Shown: one piece after another, positions 25,239-36,567 of the stretch
Layout: each line of letters opens with the position of its first letter
Position numbering within the stretch: the stretch's first letter is position 1
Source of the DNA: Geosiphon pyriformis
Taxonomy: Eukaryota > Glomeromycota > Glomeromycetes > Archaeosporales > Geosiphonaceae
Direction: 5' to 3'
DNA: 64,000 nucleotides
Assembly: GCA_016748015.1 (NCBI GenBank)
Contig: JAAOMT010000690.1
Location: forward strand, 295,039 to 359,038
Notes under the pieces: model-generated
Seen by the model: only the letters and a program-made list of their open reading frames with translations
What the model was told of the DNA's origin: nothing
Database searches by the model: none
Made by a program: the position numbers and the translations under genes

Positions 25239-25793
25239 AAAAAAAATTGATATTGTAATAAATAAAAATTGGTTTATATCCATTATTATGAACAATTAAT
25301 GAAAGTTTGTTTGAAAAACTTATTGAGGAAAAATAGCGCTTTATAAGGCTTATAGAATTTTTCACGCTGATAATCTTTTCCGGATTAGTTGGCAGAGCCG
25401 ACTTGTAAATACGTTTCAGCCACCCACCTATCAAGCAGGAATAATTCCAATAAATTTAGGTTGATCTACCTTCTTATTGAGTCACGTTTTAGGTGTGAGC
25501 GATTTTTACAAAGTTAGAACTCTTTTCGCCATACAATCTCTAATTTAAATCATGTAAATTTTTTTATATTTTTTTATTAGCCACCCAAAGAAAAGCATCT
25601 TGAATGTTTTTAAAAAAAGCTCTGTGAGTTGACAAGTTTTTTATTAAAACTAAAAAATCACATTACGCGAAGCGAAGTTTTACAATTCATTAATGTATGA
25701 AGGCGCACTAACTTGTTAATAAACTACTCACCAAGCATCCCTTTTCCACTCTTATCTCTTTGAGGATGAAAGAATATATGAAGATAATTCAAT

Positions 25794-26072
25794 TTAGAAA
25801 AATGAATCAGCTACCTCTTCATCCTTCCAATCATCATCTAATTCTTCATTTTCAACCTTTGATTCTCATAAACTCAATTTTTTATCTAAACTGTGTCTAC
25901 TTTTGTCTACAAAATCTTAATCACTTACTATTTGTAGTCCATTTTTACTATCAGTATCTTGATCTATGTTGTTTATCAGATCTTTATTAACATTTAAATA
26001 ATACATTTGTTTAATTTGTTGAAATTCACAATTCTGATGAGATTGGTTTATTACATCTTTTATTTGGGCCAT
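25794..26072 (-). CDS. Small two-exon gene, acidic 68-residue product, unknown
   Basis: Exon 26072-25929 (ATG, 48 codons, MAQIKDVINQSHQNCEF...) joins exon 25856-25794 across a 72-nt intron with a consensus GTAAGT donor and TCAAAG acceptor in phase 0. The second exon is strongly acidic (VENEELDDDWKDEEVADSFF). The first is Gln/Asn-rich with likely helical character. No domain is recognised. A further 56-codon ATG frame lies just upstream on the same strand (26290-26120), so this may be the 3' part of a longer gene or remains of an element. Confidence 0.42.
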
Positions 26073-28938
26073 TGTTAATACTTTAGTACATTAAAAAAGA
26101 AATTAGAATAAATTTAAAATTATATTTGTTCATATGATAATTTTTTTAAAATTGATTTATTTTTTAAAATTAATAAATTTCTCAAAACAAAATGTAAATA
26201 ATTTATCAAAGACAATAATATTTCTACAGATGTGGCATTTAAATAAATATTCATGCTCAGAAATTCTCCAATTTCAATATCTGAATACATCTTGGTTGAA
26301 TTGATTAAAGGATATATTATTAAATGAAAATTTTTTGGTTTAATAATTTTCAAATTTTCACAAAATACTTATTAATGTGGCACAAATTCAAACAGCATAA
26401 TAATATAATAATTATTTACTTAAATCAATCTAAATTTAAATTTTGTTAAAACAAGAATTAATATAAAGTGTTCATAAAAAAATAATAATTGCTTAGCTTT
26501 ATTATTGTCATTCTTTTTCAATAATTTAATTAAATGTCAAACTACACATTGAAGAGTCCAGACCAAAAGTAATAAATTAATTACATTATAAAAATGTGTT
26601 TTATGTGCTTTATTTTGCTATAAATGTTTAAAAAGCCATAAATATAGCCAAAAAAGTTATTTAATAACCAGTATATTTTAATACAAGTGTTCTATATAAA
26701 AAACTAAAAGAACTATAATATAATAATAACTACAATAAATAATAAATAAATTTCAAATTCTCAAATTTAAATACAGATAATTAAATAATTTTTTATTATT
26801 TGCTATTGAATATACTATATATGGCTAATTCTTTACAAATTATTATTATTGTTATTATTTTATTTGTTACTGTTTTTAAAATAGCATTGATTTTGATCAT
26901 TTTTGTTTGTACTTTTTTATTACTAATATTTATTGCTTGCTAAATTAAAACTTTATCAGAATTTGTAACAAACAATTAATAGACCATTAAATAATTTTGC
27001 CTTTTATTAATTTTTTAAAACAAAACTTAAGAAATTGAATTATATGCTAAATTTTAAATAGATATAATTTTTTTGAATGCGAAATTTTAATGGCAATTAA
27101 TTTTTTTATATTATTTAAATTTTAAAATTATTAATTTATATAACTAATTTTCTCTTATTTTATATTTTTAGTTAAAAAATTCACATTTATAAAATAAATT
27201 TTATAGCATTTTTTAGTGTTTTTAAATTACTTTTTAAGAGCATAAATTTCTCAATTTAACTTAATATAAATTAAACATATTGTATAATTATTATATTGTT
27301 TTTGCATATTGATCAGATATTTCAATACAAAAATTTAATTGATAATGACTTTTTTGAATAAAAGGCTGCCAAATAATAAAGACTTTGATTAAGTTAGTTA
27401 TATTAATAATAAAAATTATTTCATATAATTGAAATACTATTAGACCAAAATATTTAAGTTCAACTATTTGCAATTCAATAAAATGAAATTGAAATGGAAT
27501 ATGTTTTTTAATGAACTGAACTAATTTGAATTAACAACTCTGTTATCAGGTATTTTTACAAAAAAAGTTTTTTTTCAATTTTACCGTTGAAAAAAATGCT
27601 TTGTTGAATAAAACAAAATGTCATAAATAAATTTGTGACTTCAAAAAAATTCTTATTAGCCATATAGGAAAAAATATTTTGGAGTATAAATAGAAAGTAT
27701 CAAAGTATTACAACTTGGTACTAATAATATATTTTCGAATTCTAATTGCTTCGAATTTCACTTGTAAAACGTTTTTAGTATTCATGTTCTTTACAGAAAA
27801 GGATATTCGATAAAACAATTTGCTGTACGAGAAAATGTAAGCTTATTTTTGATTGTATAAATATCCGAAAATAAAGAAGTTGCTTAATGCTTTAATGATA
27901 AACCAAAGTCAAGCGGTCCATAAATTATTTGGGTTTATATGTTGTTCGATAAATTCAGTATGGAAAATATTTACTGCTGGTCAAGCCAAAAAAAATAATT
28001 CTGTTGAAATATAAAATGTGTGTTCAAATAAATCGTTTATTCACAAGAACAAAACAAAAAGAGCCATTTCTTTAAAAAACTGACTAAATAATATCAAAAC
28101 TGGACTATTAAAAATTGGAGACAAGTTATTTAGTCTAATAAAAGTAAATATTTTATATTTAGAGTAATATTGTAGGTGTACATTTAATGGACTAACATGT
28201 CATCCCAAAAATCAAATTTGGGATGGCAAAATAATGGTTTGGGATTGATTGACAATTAATTACATTTCAACCTTTGTAAAATTGATGGAAATAAACGAAG
28301 AATATTATTGAAAATTGAAAAAATAAATAACATAATAAGAGTATATAAGATGAAATTAAACACATGTACCATAAAAATTTTCATCTTTACTAAAACTATT
28401 TAAAAGAAATGTAACATTCAATCAAAATAAAATTTGAATATCTTTTTTGTGTTCGATTTCTTTTGTAAGTCACTTTAATTAACACCTTACTTCTTAAAAA
28501 ACATTCTTTAAAGTTCTTTTGAAAAAATACAGTTATTGCATTGAAAAGTTTAAAAAACCATACAAATCTAAAACCAATCATTTCTTCTGATGATTACTGT
28601 TAACGATTGGATTTGATTCGATCATGCAACGTTGATTTGTAACCATTACTGTTTGATTCTTACACTGTAAAAATTCAGTTTTTCTTTTTTCTCAGGAACA
28701 AATATATGTTTGTTTAACAAAATTATAGATACTACCTTTATATTGGAATTTTAGCATACATATTTCACAAGTCAAAACAAATTCTAGAAAACGACGAAGA
28801 TTTTAATATGATAATTCCCAAGCATGCAAGTCATCTTTCTAATGTTAAACTGATCATTCAACCGCCCTGACTTGGGACCAATAAAAAATTTTTTACTTAT
28901 CAATTGGTTCACTACATAAAACTTAATTATTGATCAAA
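26073..28938. other. AT-rich block with a dispersed repeat
   Basis: Includes the 56-codon minus-strand frame 26290-26120 (MYSDIEIGEFLSMNI..., no domain), then extremely AT-rich DNA to about 27600, and the dispersed-repeat copy at 27684. No further gene is supported. Confidence 0.5.
27684..27800. repeat. Dispersed repeat, copy A
   Basis: It aligns by eye at roughly 75-80% to 44261-44378. Shared blocks include TTACAACTTGGTA, CTTCGAATTTCACT and TGTTCTTTACAGAAAA in the same order and spacing. A second shared block (GTGTTCGATTTCTT followed by a TGTRAGYCACT-like stretch) lies at 28449-28472, and again at about 44493-44519. It is probably a decayed mobile element. No coding capacity is seen. Confidence 0.6.
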
Positions 28939-28989
28939 ATGGGAAACTCAAACTCTAAAGCTATTAATTATAAAAATTTGGTGCAGTAA
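28939..28989 (+). pseudogene. Possible relic of a fourth methyltransferase N-terminus
   Basis: An ATG frame of 16 codons reads MGNSNSKAINYKNLVQ then stops. The MGxxxSK start matches the N-termini of all three methyltransferase paralogues nearby (MGQISSK, MGFHHSK, MGNCLSQ), and no methyltransferase domain follows. It may be a leftover 5' end after deletion, or a chance match. The short length limits confidence. Confidence 0.3.
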
Positions 28990-30915
28990 ACATTTAAGGT
29001 ACAACGCCAGATCTTCGTTTAAAATGCATAAACCCACTCAATCGCACATAAAATTTGCAAATTAGAGGTCAGAAATATTTCTATTGGTTGCTTTCAAATT
29101 CAAGTTTATTTGATAATGTTAATTGTCATAGAAAAAAATTCATATGAATATGGTTTCTCTAATATTTGTAAGTTTCGATTCTCTGGTAGATTATTGACCT
29201 AAGTTGCCAAATCAACTTTAGCAGAATTCGAATTTTCTCAAGAGATAATAATATATGATCAAGAGGCAGTCCATGCGTTTTTTTTGTAACTTTTTGTGAA
29301 TCAGTGTCGCCATCCGCATGAAATCTACTTTTTTCACGTAGGGGGACAAAATAGAAGACTAATTGCTTGAACAATCAAACTTTTTACCATTATCAATTCT
29401 AATCTGCTATAAAAACTACCTTTAAAAATTTTCATCGTTTCCCGAGTAAAACTTTTTCATTACATAATGACACAAATTTCTATTTAAGAGTTTGGCGTTT
29501 ATTTGCTAACTGTTCCTCGGCAATTTGTACATCGGATATTTTAAACATGTTATTCTTACAAAATCAATAGTCTAAATTAAATTAGGATGAAGTAATTTTG
29601 ACTAATTTATCCTCCTGAATATTGGGTGCTTATGTGAGTCAGATACTCAACCACCTGGGGTGATTTACAATATTTCTAAAAGTTTAAGGTCGTCGATTGA
29701 CGTTCTTGAATGAAGTTTATGATCGAAAGTTTAATTTTCTAATCTTTGACATATTAGTTTTGGGCGATTCTTATGTTTGAAAAAATATAACTCAAAAATT
29801 GAGTTTCCAATGATTAAGATTCGTAGCCTCGAAAAGGTTTCATTAATTAAATTCAAATTGACCGTTGATATATTAAATTTTACTTTTAAACTATTAAAAA
29901 ATATTTTCTAATTTAAATATATATATATCTTTTAACTTAACAAGTTCAAGAAATAGTCCCTTTTTAAATTACTCAGTTCTTTACATAACAAAAGGGTCAT
30001 TTATTAGCTGCTTCAATGAGCAGGCCTGAGAATCGTTTTTTGAGCTATAAATCATAAATTTCAAATGAATAATTATTTAAGAAGCGTTTTGAGTGCAATC
30101 ACTCAAAGAAAGCATCCAAAACGTTCAGAACTATATTGATAAAAACTATTTTTAGAGAATTAAATCACGATCTAGTTAATTGAAAAGCTTTAGAGTTTAA
30201 GGGATGTTGAACATACAATCCTTTAATTTTTAAAAAGTGTTGCTTATTAATGGTCTTTGCTCTTAGAAAATTGATGATCTAAGACAAAAAATCAATGCAT
30301 CATCAACTGCCCCGTGCGTCATTTAAATTTGTGTATTATTGGAATTTAAGGTTTCTCTTTATCAATGCAAAATTTTCACTGCAAGCTGTTTCATTCAACT
30401 TCTTTATCCGGAAATTCACTCAATTTGAAAGCTTTTAGAGGAATGTTTATGTATTCCATTTAAGACTGGTAATTGTCTTAAATTTTCAAATTAGAGAGTA
30501 GTTATTAAATGTAAGATATTAGAAAATTCAAAGTTGAAAAAACGCAAACATGCTTGACGTTTTTCAGATTCCCTATAATTTCTTGACCAGGCACTCTTAA
30601 AATCTAATACCAAATACAAGGATTCAAAAGAACTTCTATTTATGAACAAAACGTTCACAGTATTGTTGAAGGAGCTTTTCATTGGCTGAAACCTTATACT
30701 CCATATTAAAACTTAATTCTCGTTATCTCAGCTCCGTGATGTGTCACTCACCATTACACGGTCGATTTCGATCCCACCGTTTCTCATGTAAAATTTGTAA
30801 GCACGTGGATATTATTAATGCATGAAATTGAAGATTGAATTTCTCAAAAGCATAAATATGAGCCACCGGGGAAGCTTGTTGATTCCTCAATCTCAATCAA
30901 AAACTCTTTCTTAAA
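28990..30915. other. Intergenic region upstream of methyltransferase paralogue 2
   Basis: It contains minus-strand open frames 29374-29159 (no ATG) and 30682-30491 (63 codons from ATG), both with mixed composition but no domain. The last 150 nt is less AT-rich and probably holds the promoter and 5' leader of the + strand methyltransferase. No clear TATA element was singled out. Confidence 0.45.
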
Positions 30916-32249
30916 ATGGGATTTCATCATAGCAAACAAATGTCATATGCCAAAGTTAATGATAAGAACCATCGCAAATCCCCTTTCAAACATAAAAAAA
31001 AGCAATGTCATAAATTCCACTCGCAGAAACCCTTGAAAGAATCTTTTCGACACAATGATTCCAAAATTTCTGAAGAGACTGCAAACTGCTCATCACGCAG
31101 TAACAGCTCAAAGGTTTCGTATCATATGCTGGATGGTCGTCGGTATCTCAAAGAAGAGGAATGTGTTTATTTCTTCCCGGTAGATGTTAAAGAATCAGAT
31201 CGAGCTATTTTATGCCACTTCTTGCTGAAAGCTCTTTGGCAAGGAAATTTCAAAGCTCCAATCGAAGAAAAGTTGAGGAATGGTGAAATGAAAGTGCTTG
31301 ACATAGGGTATGTAATTAGATGGATTTTCTTTCAAGATTATTTTAAATTTTCTTTCCGCCAGACAATAATTTTCAAGAAATACTCATTCATGTAATAAAT
31401 GCTTCCTCTTATTTTTAAACTTTGTACAGCTGCGGACCCGGCCCCTGGGCATTAGAAATGGCATCAACATATCCGAATTCACATTTTACAGGCATCGACA
31501 TAGCACCAGATTGTCCGAACGAAATAAAACCAAAAAATACAAAATTTTCCCAAATAAACATTCTTGAAGGTTTACCTTATGTAAACAACCATTTTGATTA
31601 TGTTCATCAACGTATGATGTCTACATCATTTACATCCAAACAATACGATGAAATTGTGTTACCTGAATTAATTCGCGTGACTAAATCTGGGGGCGTAATA
31701 GAATTAATGGAATTCGACCAAACGTGTATTAAGATTGGACCAATCTTTGCTCAAATGGATGAGTTTTGTAAATTTAGAACTTAAAATTATTTATGTAATT
31801 TTCACGCGCTTCAGACACAAACCGACTAACTTATTTCCGATCAAATATTTTAGATAAAGACTTTCTAAAAAAAGTTGGTATAGATGTTTATCAAGGATCG
31901 AGGCTAAGAAAATTACTGGAGAATTGTGATGAACTTCGGGATATAAAAATGGGATCGATAGAAATACCATTCGGTTCTTCACATGGAAAAATGGCAAAAT
32001 TGGTGACTATCTTTGATACATTTTTTGGTTTAAATTTGAGCTTTAGGAATATAAAGACCAAACTAATTCATATCCGATTCTCAATAGATGGCCGAAAATT
32101 TTTATGAAGGATTCTTGGCAGCAAGAGGTCAAATCTCTGCTGTAATGAACATATCCCATGGGGAATACGATCAATTGATCGAACCTGTTTTTAAAACAGA
32201 GCTGAATCAAAACCAAACTGCCATCTTTGCTCACAGGTATTCATCTTAG
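30916..32249 (+). CDS. SAM methyltransferase paralogue 2 (LaeA/UMTA-like), intact motifs
   Basis: Four exons: 30916-31307, 31430-31767, 31815-32002 and 32088-32249, giving 1080 nt and 359 residues. The N-terminus MGFHHSKQ fits N-myristoylation, followed by a Lys/His/Ser-rich linker. The family block LDGRRY precedes a conserved KALWQGNF. Motif I is complete (VLDIGCGPGPW, 127-137). GIDI supplies the acidic residue after beta-2, and FDYVHQRMMS and PELIRVTKSGG are intact. This copy has the best-preserved SAM site of the three. It lacks the first intron of the other copies but shares the three later junctions, and its second exon (338 nt) equals the third exon of paralogue 1. An AATAAA lies about 207 nt after the stop. 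The substrate is unknown. It converges on paralogue 3. Confidence 0.92.
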
Positions 32250-33105
32250 CTAATTTAAGTTCACACTTATTTTTTCGTTCATCATTTTTTTCTGAAACTC
32301 TTGCATCCTTTTTACCGACAGATTTTATGCTACCAAAATTTAATGAGAGAAATTTCCCTCTTACCAAAATCTTGGTCACTTTTTATGATATTCTAAGATT
32401 TTGCATCTGTTATTGATATTTGTATATATATTTGTAGATGTTTGTACTAGTATTAAATAAAATAATCATTCTTACAATTGTACGCAAGCAAACGCGGAAT
32501 AGCTGAACTTTGTAGTCCAATAATTTATTATAACGACACGCAGTAATTTAAATTCCCTTTTCAATTGATTGCTAGAGAAACCAATATTGAGAGTTTTTTG
32601 AGTTTAGATCAAGTACTCGCAGAGTCATGGTTTTTATGTGGGAAGGCATTCATGCTTATTCTTTTTGATAAGTGCTTAATTGTGTCATGTGAAATTGAAT
32701 TCATGCCTTTTCTTGCACCAATTTAGAATGTGCTATTAACCGATAGCATTGACCAATCGCATTATCAGGCCAATATCTATTTTTAAGACTAAACTCGACT
32801 GCAAGGAAAAATTTTGAACATGATACGCGTTTTTCTACTTCCAAACACTTGAAAAATTCTTAGTCTATTATTTATCCGATTATTCTAGTGTGATATTTAT
32901 ATAAAAATTCCTCCGAAAACAATGTCAAACAAAGACACAAGCTCATATTATTATTTAAGTACGAATTACATATTAGAACAGGTTGCTTGTGGTTACTGCC
33001 ATTCAAATTTTGGTACAATAAATTCTGTAAATAAAATGAAGATTTTCAAAGTTCAGAAAGTTGGCTTCGTGATAGACTACGATATCTGAAGGCCATACAG
33101 TAAAC
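32250..33105. other. Shared 3' region of convergent methyltransferase genes
   Basis: About 860 nt between the stops of paralogues 2 (+) and 3 (-). It has an AATAAA at 32456-32461 for the + gene. No further gene is recognised. Confidence 0.6.
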
Positions 33106-34428
33106 TTACTTGTGAACTCGAATACAAGTATTATATAAATCCACTTCTGATTTGAATATCGTATCACACATTCGAATGAATTCGGAATCCGAGATTTTCA
33201 TAGAACATGATAAAATTGGTTGCTGCGCCAAGCATAAATGATACATGCTATTTTTGGACTAAAAATTTATTCAAGAAAAAGTTTGAGCCCGTAATAACGT
33301 GACTTTTCCATAGAAAAATTCTTACTCTTACCAGGTCACTGATACTCCCATTCTGTTTTCCAAGAGGAACAATTTTCTCTTCATAATGAATATTTTTAAC
33401 TTGTTTTGTTCTTTCTAGGGCTTGTTTTAATGTGGATCCTATATTACAATTTATCCCGTTTGATTCAAGAAACCGTAAGTCTGAATAAAAGTCATATAAA
33501 TTTAATTATAAGTGTTATGATAGTAAAAAAGCCCAATTTATAGGACAAACTCACAATAGTTGGCCAGGAATCTGAGAACAGGTCCTTGATTAATAAATTC
33601 AAAATTCATTTCTGTAAATTCTAACAAGCCCTCAGGCTTTGTAACACGCAGAAGCTCAGGAATGATGACTGAACAAAATTGAAAATCCGTCAAAGTAATG
33701 GCCATTAGCGTTTGGTAGACAAAGGAAAACGTCTCATCTGAAAAAGGCAACCCGGCCAGGATATTGGTATGCGTAAAGGTCACATTGTAAGGTGAAGTAC
33801 TATTAAATTTCTCAATAGATGGATCAATATTAATCTCTGTAACATTTAGTGATGGATAGGATTTAGCCATCTCGATTGCCCATGATCGTGTACCACAACT
33901 AAAAAATTGAGTGAGAAAAATCAGAAAGCCTGCGAAGATAAAAATTAATAGCTTTTTATCTATGAAAATTTGTGCTACTTGATGGTCAAAACTTTTTCAT
34001 TTCCTCCCTTTAAAATTGACTCAACAGGTGCCTGAAAATTTCCTCCCCAAACAGCTTTCATCCACACATGCTGAATATCGAGATTTGCTGGATCGGCAAA
34101 ATTATTCGAAATCTGTCAAGTAATTGATTCATCAAAATATTCAAAATTAAGCAGAAACAGCTAAAACTTAATTCACAATACTAACTTTTCCATCAATCAA
34201 CACACATCCTCCGGACTGAAGATTTTCCATACTTGAAATACTTTTTAACTTACTCCAAATTCCCTCAACCTCGACATTTGAGCTTTTAGAGGGTGTCTCA
34301 AATAAAAAGTCTTCCTTGTCTTCTGGTTCACTCTGGGTAGAAACAGTATTGGTAACGCAAATTAAACATTGTTGACATAAATCTTGCTGGTCTTGGATCT
34401 TGTGACTTTGACTTAAACAGTTTCCCAT
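33106..34428 (-). CDS. Methyltransferase paralogue 3, probable pseudo-enzyme
   Basis: Five exons: 34428-34186, 34112-33979, 33898-33555, 33480-33332 and 33258-33106, giving 1023 nt and 340 residues in one frame. Exon lengths 134 and 149 are identical to paralogue 1. The N-terminus MGNCLSQS suggests myristoylation plus a palmitoylatable Cys4. The fold is recognisable (KAVWGGNF, PELLRVTKPEG, the C-terminal SEVDLYNTC). However, the SAM site is lost: motif I reads VLTINCGTR (122-130) instead of VLDIGCGPG, the post-beta-2 GID is EIN, and FDxVHQR is FSFVYQT. The frame is nevertheless free of stops over five exons, so it appears maintained as a protein. A non-catalytic partner or regulator of an active paralogue is a possible role; slow decay is the alternative. 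Confidence 0.85.
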
Positions 34429-35859
34429 GGCTTTTAAAAAGTATTTTGAACCCTTTGAGTTGTTGTAAGAATTTAGGCTAGCTAGTTTTATATTCTTATT
34501 AAAACCTTCAAGTTATTTTTAAACAGCCAAAATTTTAAGGTTATTTAATAAACATGTTTATAAAATCTGCAATAGATTAATCCCTTGCAACTTGGGATTG
34601 ATTTAATACTTGCTTTCCAATTAATGAGCACAACTCCTTGGCCGGACAGATTTGCCAGAATTTAGCGACCAATTGTGCAGTTATTTCTATACTATTTGCA
34701 TACAATCCTTCGCATTTTGCATATTTTGGGAGTTCCTTCTAAATTCTTATTAAGCTTTAAGTGCTAAAATGATTCTCGTCATAATCAGGTCGACGGATCC
34801 CATGATTTCATAAGGTTTTTAACCTGATTTTAAACATTTCATCGGAGATAACGAACTGGGTAGAACAATAAATTTCTTTAAAATATAATTTAAAATATTA
34901 ATCACCACAAGGAGCGTTTTAATAATCGTTTGAATTCTCTGTGAAAAATTTGGTGGCCAAAAAATTTTCTTATTAACATGGTGTAAGTTTTTGGAAATGA
35001 GGTTTATTAAAATCAAGGATTGAAATTATCTATTCATCCACACTACAATGAAACATAGAAAAAAACCAATTTATCAATAGACTGATTATTTATAATCTTT
35101 ATGGTCACTTTCTATATTGATTCATCTAATCTGAGGTTGAATAAATAGAATTTGATCTATTTTTTCCCCCATCTTTTGAATGTAGTGCTATAGTTTGATA
35201 ATTTTAAGAAGTGTATTTCATGAAATCTTAGATGACAATAAAATAAATCTTGTCGCCCCAAATCCTAAGTACTGAAAAACAGACTTGCCCAAACTTCTAA
35301 TTCAAATACTCGAAAATATTTTTTCTATTTATATTTTTGCTCAAACATGTCTTGAAATTCCAAATAGGGAGTATACACTCGATCTGAGAGACTTCCGGGT
35401 TAAAACTGAGATAGTTTTCAATTTCTTTTGTAATCAAGGTGCTCTTATCTCAATTTTTGTAAAATTTGCACAGCACCTGCATATTTTTGATCAAGAAATC
35501 AAAAGGTCTAGCCGCGTCTCGAACACTCCTCTTGACGTTCTCGAACGATTCATTAAAAAATAAAATTCTCTCAATTGATTTCACTGGTAATCTTCCACCG
35601 AATCTTTTTTTTTGCATTTCTTGTCCTCTTTATCCTATTTTTTATTATTTGTGTAGAGTCTAGAATCAATTTAATCAACAATGTCGACCTGTGCGGTTTT
35701 GTGCTTTCATGTAAAATTATTCAATGATCATCAATTTGTGAATCTGTAGTAAGGAGAGGCATGACAAATATCTATCTAAAATTGCCCACAAGATCAATTT
35801 GCAATGGTTTGAAATGTTTTCGCATGTCTTGCTTCACGACTTTCTTTTTCAACTTCGAG
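34429..35859. other. Intergenic region
   Basis: Upstream of paralogue 3 and of the F-box-like gene. An open + strand frame at 35285-35563 (no ATG) ends in a polar LDVLERFIKK and might be a decayed exon. No other gene is seen. Confidence 0.5.
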
Positions 35860-36567
35860 ATGACCCTTCTCAAAATGAACGAAGGCCTGCCTACTGAGAC
35901 TATGATTCAAATCTTCTCTGAAGTTGCCGAACAAACAAGGTATACTTGTTTATCGCAAATTGGTTGTTTTTCTTGTGGCTCTGCTCAGCAATTTATTAAA
36001 TATATAAATGCACGCGTGATGGATGAATAGCTTAAGGAGAGTGTGGCGGTTTCGATGTCTTTCCAAAGATATGAAAATAATCATTGAGGCAGTTATCGCT
36101 GATAATTTTCGCCAAAATATTGAATGGCGTGTAACTGGATGGGTACAATATTTTTGGTGAGTTTTTGGAATCTGCGCTTTTTTTAAATCAGACTCAAATT
36201 TTTATAGACATATGACGAAGACAGCACATGGTCATGGGAAATCGTCCCATTTAAACCGCACGTCATCTTAGCGTCTTCGCGAGATGAGCAAGTATTTCGA
36301 ATTTTACCGATTGTGTGTTCCAAAGAAATTAATTGGTCATTAATGCTTCCCTGGTATGAATTCTGGCTTCGTGCAAAGAAAAGAGACCATTTTAAATGGA
36401 GGGATCTCAGTGAAAGGATTGAGAAAAGGCGGATGGTAGCTCATGGAGAAGAAAATTGGTTTGGAGATGTCTGTGTTGTTCACAGCTATCATGAGGCGGG
36501 TAAAAAATTGATCAAGGAATTTAAAATTGAGCTGGGACATTTGTTTTCACTTTTTGAAGGTGCTTGA
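35860..36567 (+). CDS. F-box-like protein
   Basis: Proposed exons: 35860-35939, 36031-36130 and 36208-36567 (about 179 residues). The first exon carries LPTETMIQIFSEVAEQT, and across the first intron (GTATAC..AATAG) the frame continues SLRRVWRFRCLSKDMK, the usual F-box layout: LP-x-E, Ile-Phe, then a Leu/Arg-rich helix and CxxxSxxW-like spacing. Such proteins link substrates to the Skp1-Cullin ubiquitin ligase. The rest (WSWEIVPFKPHVILASSRDE...) is acidic and aromatic with no known repeat. The second intron may start at GTAACT (36131) or at GTACAA a few codons later; both keep frame. In-frame ATGs also exist at 35761 and 35875, so the start is uncertain. Confidence 0.6.
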
